A DNA stretch of 64,000 bases from positions 615,501 to 679,500 of the forward strand of contig LSRY02000001.1 in assembly GCA_001643675.2 (NCBI GenBank), in the 5' to 3' direction. The position numbers and the translations under genes were made by a program. Below the pieces are notes generated by a model. The model made no database searches and was not told the DNA's origin. It saw nothing but the letters and a program-made list of their open reading frames with translations. Below, piece by piece: positions 11,246 through 23,435 of the stretch. Source of the stretch: Monocercomonoides exilis (Eukaryota; Preaxostyla; Oxymonadida; Polymastigidae). Numbering within the stretch: position 1 is the stretch's first letter; each line of letters begins with the position of its first letter.

Positions 11246-14200
11246 TATAAAACAAAGCTGGAACCGAAATATTCGTGAATCCTATCGTTTTGGAAAATAT
11301 CTGGAAGGAGATATATTTGACAAGCTTTTGTTGGAACATGATATTGCTTTGAAACATCTTTCTACGAATCATCGAAATTGCTCTCTTAATTATCATAGAA
11401 AGACAGAAACAAAAATAAATCAATCCAATTTGCAATCAATCGTATGAACGTCTTTCAAAGTTTCCATTTTTCAATCAATATGATTACTAAAATCTGTAGA
11501 TTGACGAGCTTTTGACTTTTTCAAAGAAAAGCAGTGAAAACTCAAAAACAATGTTAAAAGGTTCTTTTCATTTACTGCAACGCATATTGAATAGTTTGTA
11601 AAGTTTTTTAAATTTTTGAAATAATTTTCATTCATTCACAATTTCAGAATGTAACTTTGATGACTATGAATATTTTCTTTCGCATAATGGTATTTCTTTA
11701 TTATCAAACGTCTTTATATCGGTCGAAAGATACGACATGATGGTTTGCTTCGAAAAATTATTATAAAAAAGATAAATTCAAATTTTTTCTTCTTAATGAT
11801 TTACAAAATGGCAGAATGAGATATTAACGTGCTTTTTTGTTCTTGGTTTGAATCAGTTCTGTTTGTTAAAAGATGAATGATCCAAAATTTTCGTTCAATT
11901 TTTCCAAAATTTTCATTTTCATTTTGAACAATGAAAAATTATTTTATAAAGCAAGAAATAGCAAAAGAGCCGCAAGACAATTAGCGTTTTCTTTATCATA
12001 TGAAAAAATGGTCAATATACTTTCCGAAATTCCAGTATCATTTCTTTCTTCAAAAGACGTGGATTCGTTGTTACATCTGAAGTGGCAAATACTTTTGTGC
12101 ATAAGCATTATGAATAAGAAATCTGGAGATCTTAGTACTTTATTTATAAACAAAGGAGGCTTGAGAATTCTTGTTGACGTATTAAAGGATCTTGAGAAAA
12201 CAAGACTTTTTTCCAATTGTCGGCTTACGAGGGAAAAGTATGAAAAAAGCAGTGAAATTTCATTATCTGCAAATACCACTGAAGAAAATTCATATCAATC
12301 CAGCAAATCTGCGAGTGCTGAACAAGTGCCATCTTCTTCTTTTTCGAAGTTAATTTTGTCGAATGATGGAATATCATCCGATCAATCTTTAAATGTTTCG
12401 CTCATCGGCCTTTCTTCAGAATTGATATCTCTTCATAACGATAGGATTTTAAGTGATGCCCACAAACTAGGATTTACTCGTCTTTCATTATTATCGTCAG
12501 CACTATTATTACTGGCTGATTGCTTGAAAGTCATCAAAAATGATAGATATTGCATACCTAAAGCTTCTAACATAGTTTCAGAAATGGATGAAATGATTAA
12601 CGAACTGAAAGAGCATCATGCAAACTGCCTTGATATAAACTCTGAATGCGAGGATGAAATCGAAGATGATGCAAGTTCTTCAGACGATTTGTTTTTGGAT
12701 AGAATAGAGGAGCAGTCTCAACTCAACTTGAAGTCTTTTCCTTGTGAATTCAAAGACGAATTAAATGAAGCTCTGTTGGAAGATGAAGAAAATGAGAACA
12801 AGAAGGAAAAGCTGATTAACTTGACTGAATCTGAGTGCAAGAGTGGCTTACTGGACGTGTTTCATTCACTGGATGTGACACTTCAGCAGGATGACAAATC
12901 GTTTTTAACTTCAATTTGTTCTGATTTCATTCAGCTATTGGTTTTGTTATTGCATCGTTCAGGCTATTTCTTTGAAGAAAAACTGAATGTTGTGAAAGAA
13001 CTGCTTTCGATTATTGAGTCATCACTTGAGATTTTGGATTTTCTTTCAGAAGATGGAGACAATAATTCAATTAAGGTATATTAACATTGGTTTTATTTTC
13101 ATATTTAACCTAATTAATTCTGACAATATTTTTTATAAAAATAACTGAATGTTGTCTGTGCTATTTATTAGGCTCTTTCTTACACGCATCCCTTTTCGCT
13201 TCCTCTTTTTTTAACTGTAATTTCGTCTCCAACTGTTAACTTCTATTCAGAATCACCAACAATAATGAAGATAATATCACTTTCATTGTCTTTGATTTCA
13301 AAAGTTGCATCTGACTCAACTTGTCGTGAATGGCTTCTCAATCATTCAACTATCTCTTTATTGATCAACATGTGCTATGCAAACAACCATCAAACTGTTG
13401 ATATAAGCTCTTTCAGTACGAAAGGTATTGCTGTTGATGGAGAAAAAATTGTCTTTGAAGAAAGGAGGAAAGATGAAGAAATGCAAAGCGAACGATTCCC
13501 AATGCAAATGACGAACGAGAACAAAGATGAAGTCAAAACAAACACAAAAATTGAAGTGGAAAATGAACATCAGCATGATTCATTTCCATCTCATCAAGAT
13601 AATTTCAATTCAAAGAGAATGGAAGAAATGTTCAACAAAAAAGATGAAGAAGGAATGTGCTTTACTGAGCAGACAAGTTCATTCAACGAAGACTTTCTTT
13701 GCCCATCTGAACTGTGGAACAGATCTTTAATGTCACACAGTGTTTCTCCAATTTCAAATCCATTTCCTTCTTTATCATCGATGTTACCGTCTCCATCATT
13801 TTCTTATTCATCCGTTCATCCTGGTTTGTACCAATCAGATTTTCAAAAAGATTTTATTCCTTTTGCTTCATCGCATCCTCCCACAAAACAATTCGCATCT
13901 TCCTCTTCTGCTTTTTCGTCCTTTTTAATAGATTCAGAAATGCTTCTGTGTGCAATTCTTTCTGCTTTAATATCTTTGCTGTCGTGTGAGTCACATGAAA
14001 TAGCCTCCATTTTGTCGAGTCCATCATCTAAATATGCTTTTCAAGTGTTCCAGCATTCAACGTCCATTTCTGAACCTTCTTTATCAATTTCGCTTCTTTC
14101 TTTAATCAAGCAAACATTTAACCACAAATCAATTTCTGTACAATTGCTTTCATTGTCTCTTCTTCATTGTGTTATTTCTCGTTCTGCTCATGTTGCTTGC

Positions 14201-14725
14201 TTGTATATCGATCGAGGTTTGCATATGAGTCTTGTGGAAGGACTCGATAAAAGGCGAAGAAAAGTGCAAGTTACTGTATTGCTGAATGTTTTGTACTTAA
14301 TCAGAGCAGAAGAGAAAAGAAGAAAAATGGCTGGATTCGATTTTGGAGAGATCGAAAAGAATGAAATAACAAATGAAATTGAATTGTCTCGTTCTTTACG
14401 CTTTGCTTCTTCATCTTTATGTAATTCCTCTTTTCCAAAAGAATCTTTATATTCATTACCACTTCAAAGCCGAGCATCGTCCAGATCCTTTTCCTTATCA
14501 TCATCATTCTTTTCAAATAAAGTTCTGAATGATTTATCTTCAACTCCATTTCCTCAAATCTTGAGGGCATTGAAGCACTCAAAATTTATTCAGTTGCTTT
14601 CTCTATCTTCTTTCATACTTATTCGATATTGGGAACCGTTTGAAAAGGAGTTAGCTGAAATCTGTGCAGCTGAGGAGGAAGAAGAAAAGAGGAGGGAAAA
14701 GTGGTTTGGAATGAAAATTTTTTAA
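11246..14725 (+). CDS. unrecognised helical-repeat-like protein
   Basis: The secure part is two exons, 11873-13075 and 13172-14725 (918 residues if translation starts at 11873), joined in phase 0 at GTATAT...TTAG. Three further exons fit upstream and keep phase throughout: 11246-11441, 11500-11560 and 11648-11742. The ATG at 11873 would then be an internal codon directly after an AAAAG acceptor, and the true start would be further upstream. The protein has leucine-rich amphipathic segments such as 'LFINKGGLRILVDVL' and 'FLSHNGISLLSNVF', which suggest ARM/HEAT repeats, with acidic and Ser-rich linkers. No catalytic motif is visible. I do not recognise a family. A WAPL-like cohesin regulator was considered but has no clear match. 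It lies in the same direction as its neighbours on both sides. Confidence 0.7.
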
Positions 14726-15146
14726 GATTTTTTAGTTTTTATTTCAAAATTTTTTACAAGAAAAACAAAATGATTCTTATGTTTATTTTTCCCATTACTA
14801 TCAAGGACTAAAAATATGGAATATTCGAAAAAGAAGTTTTGATGAATACAAATCTAAAAAGAAAGACATTGATGTTCTCTCATAAAAAATAAAGTGCGAT
14901 GAAAAAAATATTAACATTTAAATTTTAAAAAATATAATTAATAAATAAAAAAATAAAAAATAAAACAAAATAAAATAAATACAGATAGATAAATATTTGA
15001 AAATTCAAATTTCTTTTTCTTTTTCTGAAATGCAAATTTCAAACCGAGATATTTTCCTTTATTCTTTCTTCTAGTCTTCCATAATTTTCTTTTTTAATTG
15101 TTTAAAGAATTTTTTTATCCGTGAAGCTAACGAGGAAGAAGGTTGA
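14726..15146. other. AT-rich intergenic DNA
   Basis: About 420 bp, strongly A+T rich with runs of AAAATAAA. It should hold the 3' end of the upstream gene and the promoter of the next. No open frame or repeat of note. Confidence 0.5.
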
Positions 15147-18100
15147 ATGAAAGCCTCAAGTTTCGAAAAAGCCTTTTTAGAAACTGTTTCTCCAACGCAA
15201 CAAGATTCTCCTCGTTCAGAAAGAGCAAAAGCACAATTATTACTTCAGATGAAGCAAAGTTATGGAACAGCCTCAAACAAATGGAACCAATTGGAGAACT
15301 CGAGAGACCTTTCTGCATTGTTTCGATTTGACTTGGAAAAAGGTGTGTATTGCTTGTTTTTTAAGAATGCGATACAAAATGATTTTTCAGAAGCTCTGGC
15401 TTATGAAGATAAGAAAATAGAAGAAGAGAAGGAAAATGAGCAAATTAGAGAACAATTAATTCAAGAAAGAATTCAAAGGATTCGTGCAGAAAGTTTGAGG
15501 CAAGCAGAGAAGCAAAGAAAAGTTTGATATATTTTGAACGCTTTAATACTTAGTAACAAGTTTTTAAGTTGGAAACTAGAGCTGGACTTAAGCCAGTGCG
15601 TCGTCAACGTTCACTTTCTCCTTCGCATTATCAATTAAGAGACGAACCTCCCAACCCACCAATAGTCGTGAAAGATTGGAGATATTTCAATGCAGTTACA
15701 CCGGATCAAAAACATATATGGAATAAAAAAGACATGATGACTCCAATTATGGTGTATTGCAATGAAAGACCGCATCTTACGCAATGGGCAAAAGAAAAAG
15801 AAGAAGAAAGACGTTTAATGGAAATTGAAGCTGAAAGGAGAGAAATAGAAAGAAAAGCGATAAAAATTCAAGAGATACGAGAAAAAGATCGAGAAGCAAA
15901 AGCAAAACTTGAAGCAGTTTGCTTTTAAAATTCTATCATAAAAATATTAATTTTTAAATTTTTTACAAAATACAAATATTTTATTTATCACTACCAGAAA
16001 GAAGAGTCTTTACGCCTTCCATTCAAAGAAACTAAAAAACGACAACTGCGCCAATCACAGAAAATGCGGTCGTTCACACCGACTTCCACACGACGATCTG
16101 CATTTGCAGGCACTCCAACATCTCATCTTGCTGCCTTCTCCAAAACCACAGCCTCTTATCTTCCTCCGCACTTGCAACAGCCTTCTTTGGCAGATGCTAT
16201 TTTGAACTCAGACAAAATCGTCTTTTCCACCAGTCGCTTGAAAGGCGAGCAGTCTTTCAATGGAGAAGACAGCTACAGCAACTTCAGCAACTACAAAAGC
16301 GAAGCAGGATTCTCTGGACAGCCACAAGCTTCTATGACTCTTCCGCCACGCTCTTCACACACAGTTAATTCTTATCAAGATCTGTCTATTGACCTACCAC
16401 CTTCGCAGTACCCATCTCGTTCCTTTGCTCAACGGTATCCTTCTTCCTCTTGCTCTGCCTCTGCCTCTTCTTCTTCTTCTTCTATGAAAAGGCAGAACAT
16501 TGGAAGAGATTCCGATGAGAAGTCGTGTGAAAGCTCAAGCGACGGCGAAGAAGATGTTGAGCTTCTTTTTGACAGGCAAAGCGGGTTTGCTTCAGAGCTT
16601 CTGAAGACGCCGCCCACGTCGCCAGCTGCGGGGACGAGCGAAACTGGCGCTTTTTCATTCGATTTGGCAGCATCGCCTTCGTTCTCTGAGACGTCTGCTT
16701 CATCTTCAGACACATTCTCTGTCTTTCCACAGCGTTCAGCAGGTTCAGACTCATCTGCCAATACTTCTACTCCTTCAGATCAAAGTTCAGATACTGACAC
16801 ACCCACAAAGTCCATTCCACCGCTGTTTATTTCTGTTCCCGGCGAGCAGCCAGGCGAAGAGCTGCATTCCGCCCGGGTGCCTCCGCTCTCGCCGTGTGCC
16901 ATGCCTTCTTCGCTGCCTATTCTGACTTCAGCTAACCAGTCGTCGTCGTCACCTTCACAGGAATCCTCAGCACTTTCTGAAGGGTCAATGGCGTTTGCAG
17001 CACAGCCAGAGTCACTTTACTCAGAGCAAGTTAACTCTCAATCTTCATTGGCTGCTTCTGACAGCACAGATGGGAAAATTACTTCAAATGTTGCCGATGG
17101 ACCTAAATCTTCACGTATTCCACATGCAAAAGTTGTGGCGTTTTCATCTGCTTCATCTGAGTATGATGAGAACCAGCCCAATGAAGATTCTGCTATCGAA
17201 AGCACTTCCAATCAAAAGAAGAAGAAACTGCTGAAAAAACAACCGCAAAGATTGGATTTGACTTCTTCTTCTGCTTCGCTCTCTTCAATCTCTTCATCAT
17301 TGTTTTCGCCCAACAACCAAGATGAAGAGCTGAGGCCGTTGTCTGTTCAAATCACAACAGGACCGCTTCGATTTGTGCAGCAATATGAAGGAGAAGAGGA
17401 AGGAGGTGAAGGAAAAGGAGATGCTTATGTTGATAACAAAGAAGCATACGGAGCATATGGTAAACAAAAGAGCAAGACAAGTGCATTGCTAAATGCAAGC
17501 TCAAAGGGGAAGAAGAAGTTCAAGGGAAGTGTTTCTGGACTGAGGGACACGAAGCCACTGACGCCCATCAGTGAAGAAGAGCGGCAGTTTCAGCTGGTGA
17601 AAGAGCGAGACAAGTTCCGCGAGCTCGAAACAGAACGAGAATGGAAGGCGAAGACAAAGAGAGAGCAACAAGCACAGCAGACATTGCAAGGACAGCAAGG
17701 ACAGGAAGTGGAAGACGGCCGACTGCGCCTTTCTTCCAGAGATGTGCTTCGGATGACGCAGCAGGATGGGTTCAGCACAATGGCAGGCACATCCTCTGCA
17801 GCAGCGTCTTCACCTTCTCGCACGCTTTCTTATACTTCACTTGGCTCGACACCTTCTTTGAGTGCATCTTCTTTGCAGTATTCGACAGAGTCTTTGGCAA
17901 CTGCGCCGAAGGCGAGGCCTACATCAGGCTATGGATTGAGACCATCTCGTGATGAGCCGTCTGTGCTGGAAGAAGAAATAAGGCAGATTGCAATGACAAA
18001 ATTGAAAAATGGTTTGTGATTTTGTTGAGTTTTTTATTTTTTTTTAATGAAATAATTGCATATTTAATATTTCTTTTGATTTATATATTAATAAATGTTA

Positions 18101-18732
18101 TTTTATTGAAAACATAAATAATACTTCTTTTTCATTCCATTTTGACGTTAGCCACAAACAATCGTCTCAGACACAACAGCCCAGTGCGCCCTTCTTCTTC
18201 CACATCCTCTTTGTCTTCGGCCTCAAAGACATCTGTTCAAATATCCCCTCCTTTAACACCAGTCACTTTGACAACCGCGCGTTCGAACTGGTTTTCCTCT
18301 CTGCCCACAAACGAGTCGAAGAAGCGGTTTTTCGGAGAAACGGAGAAAGGGAAGCGCTTGCTGATGCAGCTGGGTGAGATGCACAACCCAGCGCCACGTG
18401 AAATACTGCCAACGACTCCAACAGCTGAGATGGCAGCCTTTGCTTCCTCAGCAGGCTTTTCTGCATTTTCTACTACTTCGGCCACGCAGAACCACTCACT
18501 TCGCCCAAAGTCCTCGATCACTTATAACACTCCCCCTCTCTCGCCGTTCACTTCTGTTGCCCCAACTTTTGCTGCTTCTGGTGCTGCTAATAGCTCAGAC
18601 TCTCGCCCTCGCTCTGCTTTTGACTTCTCCTCTTCGAAGTCGTTTTCTTCGTCTTCTTTGGCTCGCGACCGCCCTTCTTCGAATACTCTTAGATCTTCTC
18701 GTACTTCACTTCATTCACAGAAATCTCTTTGA
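15147..18732 (+). CDS. unrecognised coiled-coil and Ser-rich protein
   Basis: Five exons, 15147-15342, 15391-15521, 15569-15916, 15998-18011 and 18152-18732, all in phase, give 1089 residues. The first two internal introns are only 48 and 47 nt; the 48-nt one is a multiple of three and can be read through. Residues about 60-110 and 175-240 are charged coiled coil (EEEKENEQIREQLIQERIQR). The segment between them contains 'PPNPPIVVKDWRYF' and 'MMTPIMVYCNERPHLTQW'. The long fourth exon is disordered and Ser/Thr/Pro-rich with a second charged stretch (about residues 730-790). No enzyme or membrane motif is seen. A cytoskeletal or scaffold role would fit, but that is only inference. Confidence 0.68.
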
Positions 18733-19707
18733 TGTGGAAAAATGTATAAGACAAAAATTATTTTTTTTTTTTATTTTTTTCTTCTTCTTTCACTTTTTTT
18801 TCTGTCTTTGTGATTTGAAAATTTTTTTAACTCCACAAAAGTGAATTTGCGTATTTATGTTCATTATAACTCCTGTTAAGATTTCTAATATTAAGCACTT
18901 TTTGTCCCCTTTTATCTGAATTTTATTTCGATTGATTGGCTTTTCTGGAATTGTATTAAGTGCCTTCAATAGATGAAGATATTTTTCAAGTTAAGCAACT
19001 TTTAATTTGAAAGTGCATCTTCGTGATTTTTTTTAAACCTTTCACATTTTGAATTTTCTTTGAATTATCACTCCAAATATCTTCTACAGCATCTTTTTTA
19101 TTTGTTTCTTTTATTTTCTTTCAACTTTCTTGTGATTTATTAAAGAACGATTTTTTTCTTTTTCACCAAAACAGTTTTTGTTGTTAACTCCCACACATCG
19201 CTTTGTTTTTAAAAAAAAAAAGAAAATTATCTTTTGCAAGTTGAATTTGTCAAAAGAATGTCAGATTCATCATTATTAACAAATGGCTTGATCAACTTCT
19301 CGCAAAGAACAAATGTTCACTTCTTTTATCAAAAAAATCACATTTTAATTGCAAAAAACATTGTAGATTTGATGATCTTTCTGCCTGTTTAGAATAACTC
19401 TGTTTGACAAAACAAAAATATAAAAACCGAAAACGTAACACCAAACTCAAATCTTAAAATAAATCAGAAAGGAATAACAAATTTTGAAGAAAATCAAAAT
19501 ATCCTTTGTGCAAATAACAGAATTTCAAGCAGAAATAATCCACAAATAATACCAGCCTGTTAGCGGCATGGTCCATTCAAAAGACACACAACCACATAAT
19601 TCGTTCTTATAAGAAGTTTTTTTAATTCCTCTTTCTTCTGAAAATATCAAAAAGAATTATTCAAATTATGTACCTTCAGTTCATCTCCAATTAAAAAAAT
19701 ACTCATT
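18733..19707. other. intergenic DNA between convergent genes
   Basis: Nearly 1 kb of AT-rich sequence with poly-T and poly-A runs between two convergent 3' ends. I see no gene, RNA or repeat family in it. Confidence 0.5.
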
Positions 19708-22700
19708 TCACATCTGCTCTTTCTCAAACGCCACATTCGCCGCCTCCAGCATTTGCACGCCCGATCCTGTGAACTCCCTCACTTTCTCCCCCAAAAACCC
19801 CTCTTTCCCATCCAGCACAGCCTGCCAGAACGCTCTATTTGCTGCAATCTGTGTGGTTGTTCTCAGATCACACCTCACCAGCGGTGACACAGCATCTGCA
19901 ACTGGCCCCAGTAAATAGTCAATGTAGCCCAGCTGCGACTCTGCTATCATTCTGTCTGAAGCATCATTCCTGTTCATGAACTTGCTGTACGGCAGCCCTC
20001 TTTCGTGTTCTCTGTCACCTTGCAAGAAAAACTCACTCGAAATTGCCAGCGTCGCTTTCTCTGCTAACATCAGCGGGCGGCATTGGTTGCCCATGTCTGC
20101 AAAGACCATCAGACCTTGCAAGAAAATGAGGCGGTCGGTGTCAGACTTGGCAATGTCGAGTGTGGATACGAAGGGAAGATGGGGTGTTTGAGATTCGTTT
20201 GGATTTGATGCAGCTGATGAGGCAGAGGCAGAGGAAGAAGAAGAAGAAGATGTAACTGTTGCAGCAGATGTAATTGTTGCTGTATCCGAGTTCGCTTCTC
20301 CTGCTCCTGATGCATCTGAACATGATGACGATGTAGAAGATTGAGTGGATGTATTAGCTCCACAATTACTATTATTTCCAGGTGTGTGCTTGTTTCCAGC
20401 CTTCAGTTGCTGCGCAGGCTCCATCTTCGCTCTCAGCTCCTTCAGCAGTGTGAAGTACAAGATTCCTGCATCAGTTGCCAGAATCACCTCAGTAAATATC
20501 CTTCGAAACAGCATCTTCTGCGAATGATCAAACGCCTCCGACACAAAATCGCAGTTTGGATAAGCCCTTAGCAATGACAATCCCGTGTGTGCATGGAAGT
20601 TCTCGAGGGGAGACTTGTAATTGAAGTGGTGTGAAAGTGGGTGATCGATCGTGCCCAGGTATGCGTTGCTGACACCAGGGTGAGACAAGTCGTGGCAGCA
20701 GGCAGCGACAAGTGCACTGAACAGCTCCAAGGGAGAAAAAGATGACCAAATGCGCTCTTTGTCCAGAAGCAGCAGCCAATACAGCATCGCAACAGCATCT
20801 GCAGCGTGGGTGGATGTGTGATAGGGGATTCTCATGTTGTACATGCCATCAGCTCTGAGCAAGAAAGACTGAAGTTTCAGTTTGTCAATGGAAAGTGTGT
20901 CTGCAAGCCCTGAATGCATCAGCACCCAATAGCCACACACTGCCAGCGCATGGCCAGATGTTGCTTTGCCCAGTTTGAAGGCGTCAAATTGAAGAGAATC
21001 AACAAGTCTCAACTGAGAAACAGCTGCTTCCACATCAACGAAGGGAATAACAGACAAAGCAGGGATCAGAAATCTGGATTCTTCTTGTGATAAAAAGACA
21101 TATTGCTCCATTAGCTGTGAGGATGTTAAGTTTGGTGGGTTGTCAAAATACATTGAAAGGTCTGTTATCTGCTGTCCAGGATAAGGCAGAGGGGTCGAGA
21201 TATTCCGCATTGAAGGCAGTGGAAGCGGAGGAAAAGCAGAATTGAAAGTTGATCTGCGGATGATTCTTCGGGAGGAGCTGGAGGCAATCACTGAAGGAGA
21301 AAACGGCTGCTCGTTTGTGGCTAAGCTGCATCGGCTGCATTTTTCAGTCTGCTGAGAAGAAATGCAAAGAGAATGCAATTTCTGCCGATTGAGAGGAGTG
21401 GATGACAGTTCGGTTTTGTTCAAGGAGTGTTTCTTTGGAAGCTTGCGTTGTTTGTCTTTTTTGCTCAAGTTGACGTTCTTTTTGGAGTTTGCTTCATTTT
21501 TCGTGTGGGGATCAAATTGAATGATTGATTTGTGCGATTCTTTCTCACCTTTCTCTTTTTTCTCATCTTTTTTAATTTTCTTGTCTTTCTCAGAAATCCC
21601 ATTTTCTAATGCAATTCTATTGCGATGCAGCCTCTTTTTAACAATCTTCACTCGATTGTTGAAGTCAGTGAGCACTTCCCGTGAGATTCGGAACTGAGTC
21701 AAGTTCGGTTTGTCTGTTGTTTTTAATGAATGATTTGGTGTTGAATTAAAAGTTGCGATGTTTTCAACTGTATCAACAGCATTTGTTGTAGCATTTACTG
21801 GTGCTTTTAATTGATCGTTTGAATCTTCAAGCAACTTTTGTTGTAAATTCTGTGTATGTAAATGTTCTTCACTTTTAATCAAACTTTGAGGATTGGCTTT
21901 TTGCAGTGATTTTTCCTTCCCTTCCTGGTTGGATGGAACAGAAGTACTAAACACTGAATATGCTGTTGCTGCTGCATTTCCATTCCCATTTTCAATTTTC
22001 TTCTCCTTTTCTTCAACTTTTTCTTTTTCTTTTCCATTTTCATTATCGGTTTTAACATTGTTTCCGTTCTCTTGTCCATTTTCCGTTCTCTTTTCTCCTT
22101 TCACAATCTTCTCATCAGCATAACTCTCCTCCAATTGGCAACCCTCACTCTCCAACAATCCACTCGAATGACGAACTTGGGCAGTTAGCGTCGGATCCAA
22201 TGAAAATCTCCGTTTGTTAAAAATAATGGCTGTTTTTTTGTCCTTTCGGAAATTGAGCGAATGCCGTGGACGCAAAAAATTCGTCCTTCTTCTCAACGAT
22301 TCAGTCACAATTCTCTTATTTATCTCCTTTTTCTCCTTTTTCTCCAATTCTTCTGTGTCTTCTATTTCTCCGATTTCTCCGAATTTATTACTTCCACTGT
22401 GATTATCTTGAGCAATTCTAACAACATTTGCATTTGGCTGTATCGCCAGCAGCGTATGCCGTCTCTTTCCTTCCTTCTTCCCCTGGCTGTCAAAACTGCT
22501 CATCGACGAAACCGAAGATAAAGACGCGGATGCAGAAAACATCATAGAATTCCCTGTAGATTGTGGAGAAAGCAGAGAATCGTCGTAGAATCCACACAAT
22601 GACGAGAACGAGCGTGCGTGTGCAGTCGATGCAAACATCGAGCGGATGCGGCGGGTGCGTTTATTATTTACACTGCTGTAGCTGTAGTTGTTGTCGTTGC

Positions 22701-23404
22701 TTTTGTGTGTTCCATAAGAGTTGAAAGGTCGAAGAGAGAAGAACTGAGAAGCAGGCGAAGCCTCATCTTCCCCAGCAGCAGATGAAGTCATTCGGAGGAA
22801 ATATCTCGGAGAAAGAAGAAGAGTGGTGCTGGTGGTGCCTGTGATGTCTGTAACTCCAGAAATTCCAGAAATTCCTGTTATTCCTGTTATTCCTGTTATT
22901 TCCGTATTATCAGTCTTTTCTGTGTTTTCTGTGTTTTCTGTGATCCTCGTCACATTTGAGCTCGCATAAGACACAACAGATGGAGTTAGTGAAGATCTCC
23001 TCGAAATTAAGCTTGTTTCTCCCTCTGCTTGTTTGTGCTGTGAAGTTAGCTGAGAAACACCTGTTAGAGTGAATGACTCAGTTGTGGCTGTTGTAGCTGG
23101 AGTGGCTGGGGTAGTGATGGAAAGGGAAGAATATTTGTTTGAATAAGCAGAAGAACCAGAAGAAGAGGAAGAAGATGATGATGATGATGATGATGATGAA
23201 GTAGAAGAAGAAGCAGAAGAAGAAGAAGCACCAGAAGCAGCAGATGCCACTGAAACATATGAGGAAGGCGAAGGATGGCTGTGCTTGGATCTTCTTTCTG
23301 TGTGAGACTTGTGGCTTTTCTGTGCAAAAGCAACGGTCGAGGCAGAAAGAGTGAGAGAGGCACATTCTGCAATGGGGAGTTCGGAAGATGTGGAGAAGGC
23401 AGAA

Positions 23405-23435
<31 letters not shown>

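Noticed and set aside
11873-14725. WAPL-like cohesin regulator
   Set aside because: Only general leucine-rich helical character supports this. No conserved WAPL block could be aligned by eye.
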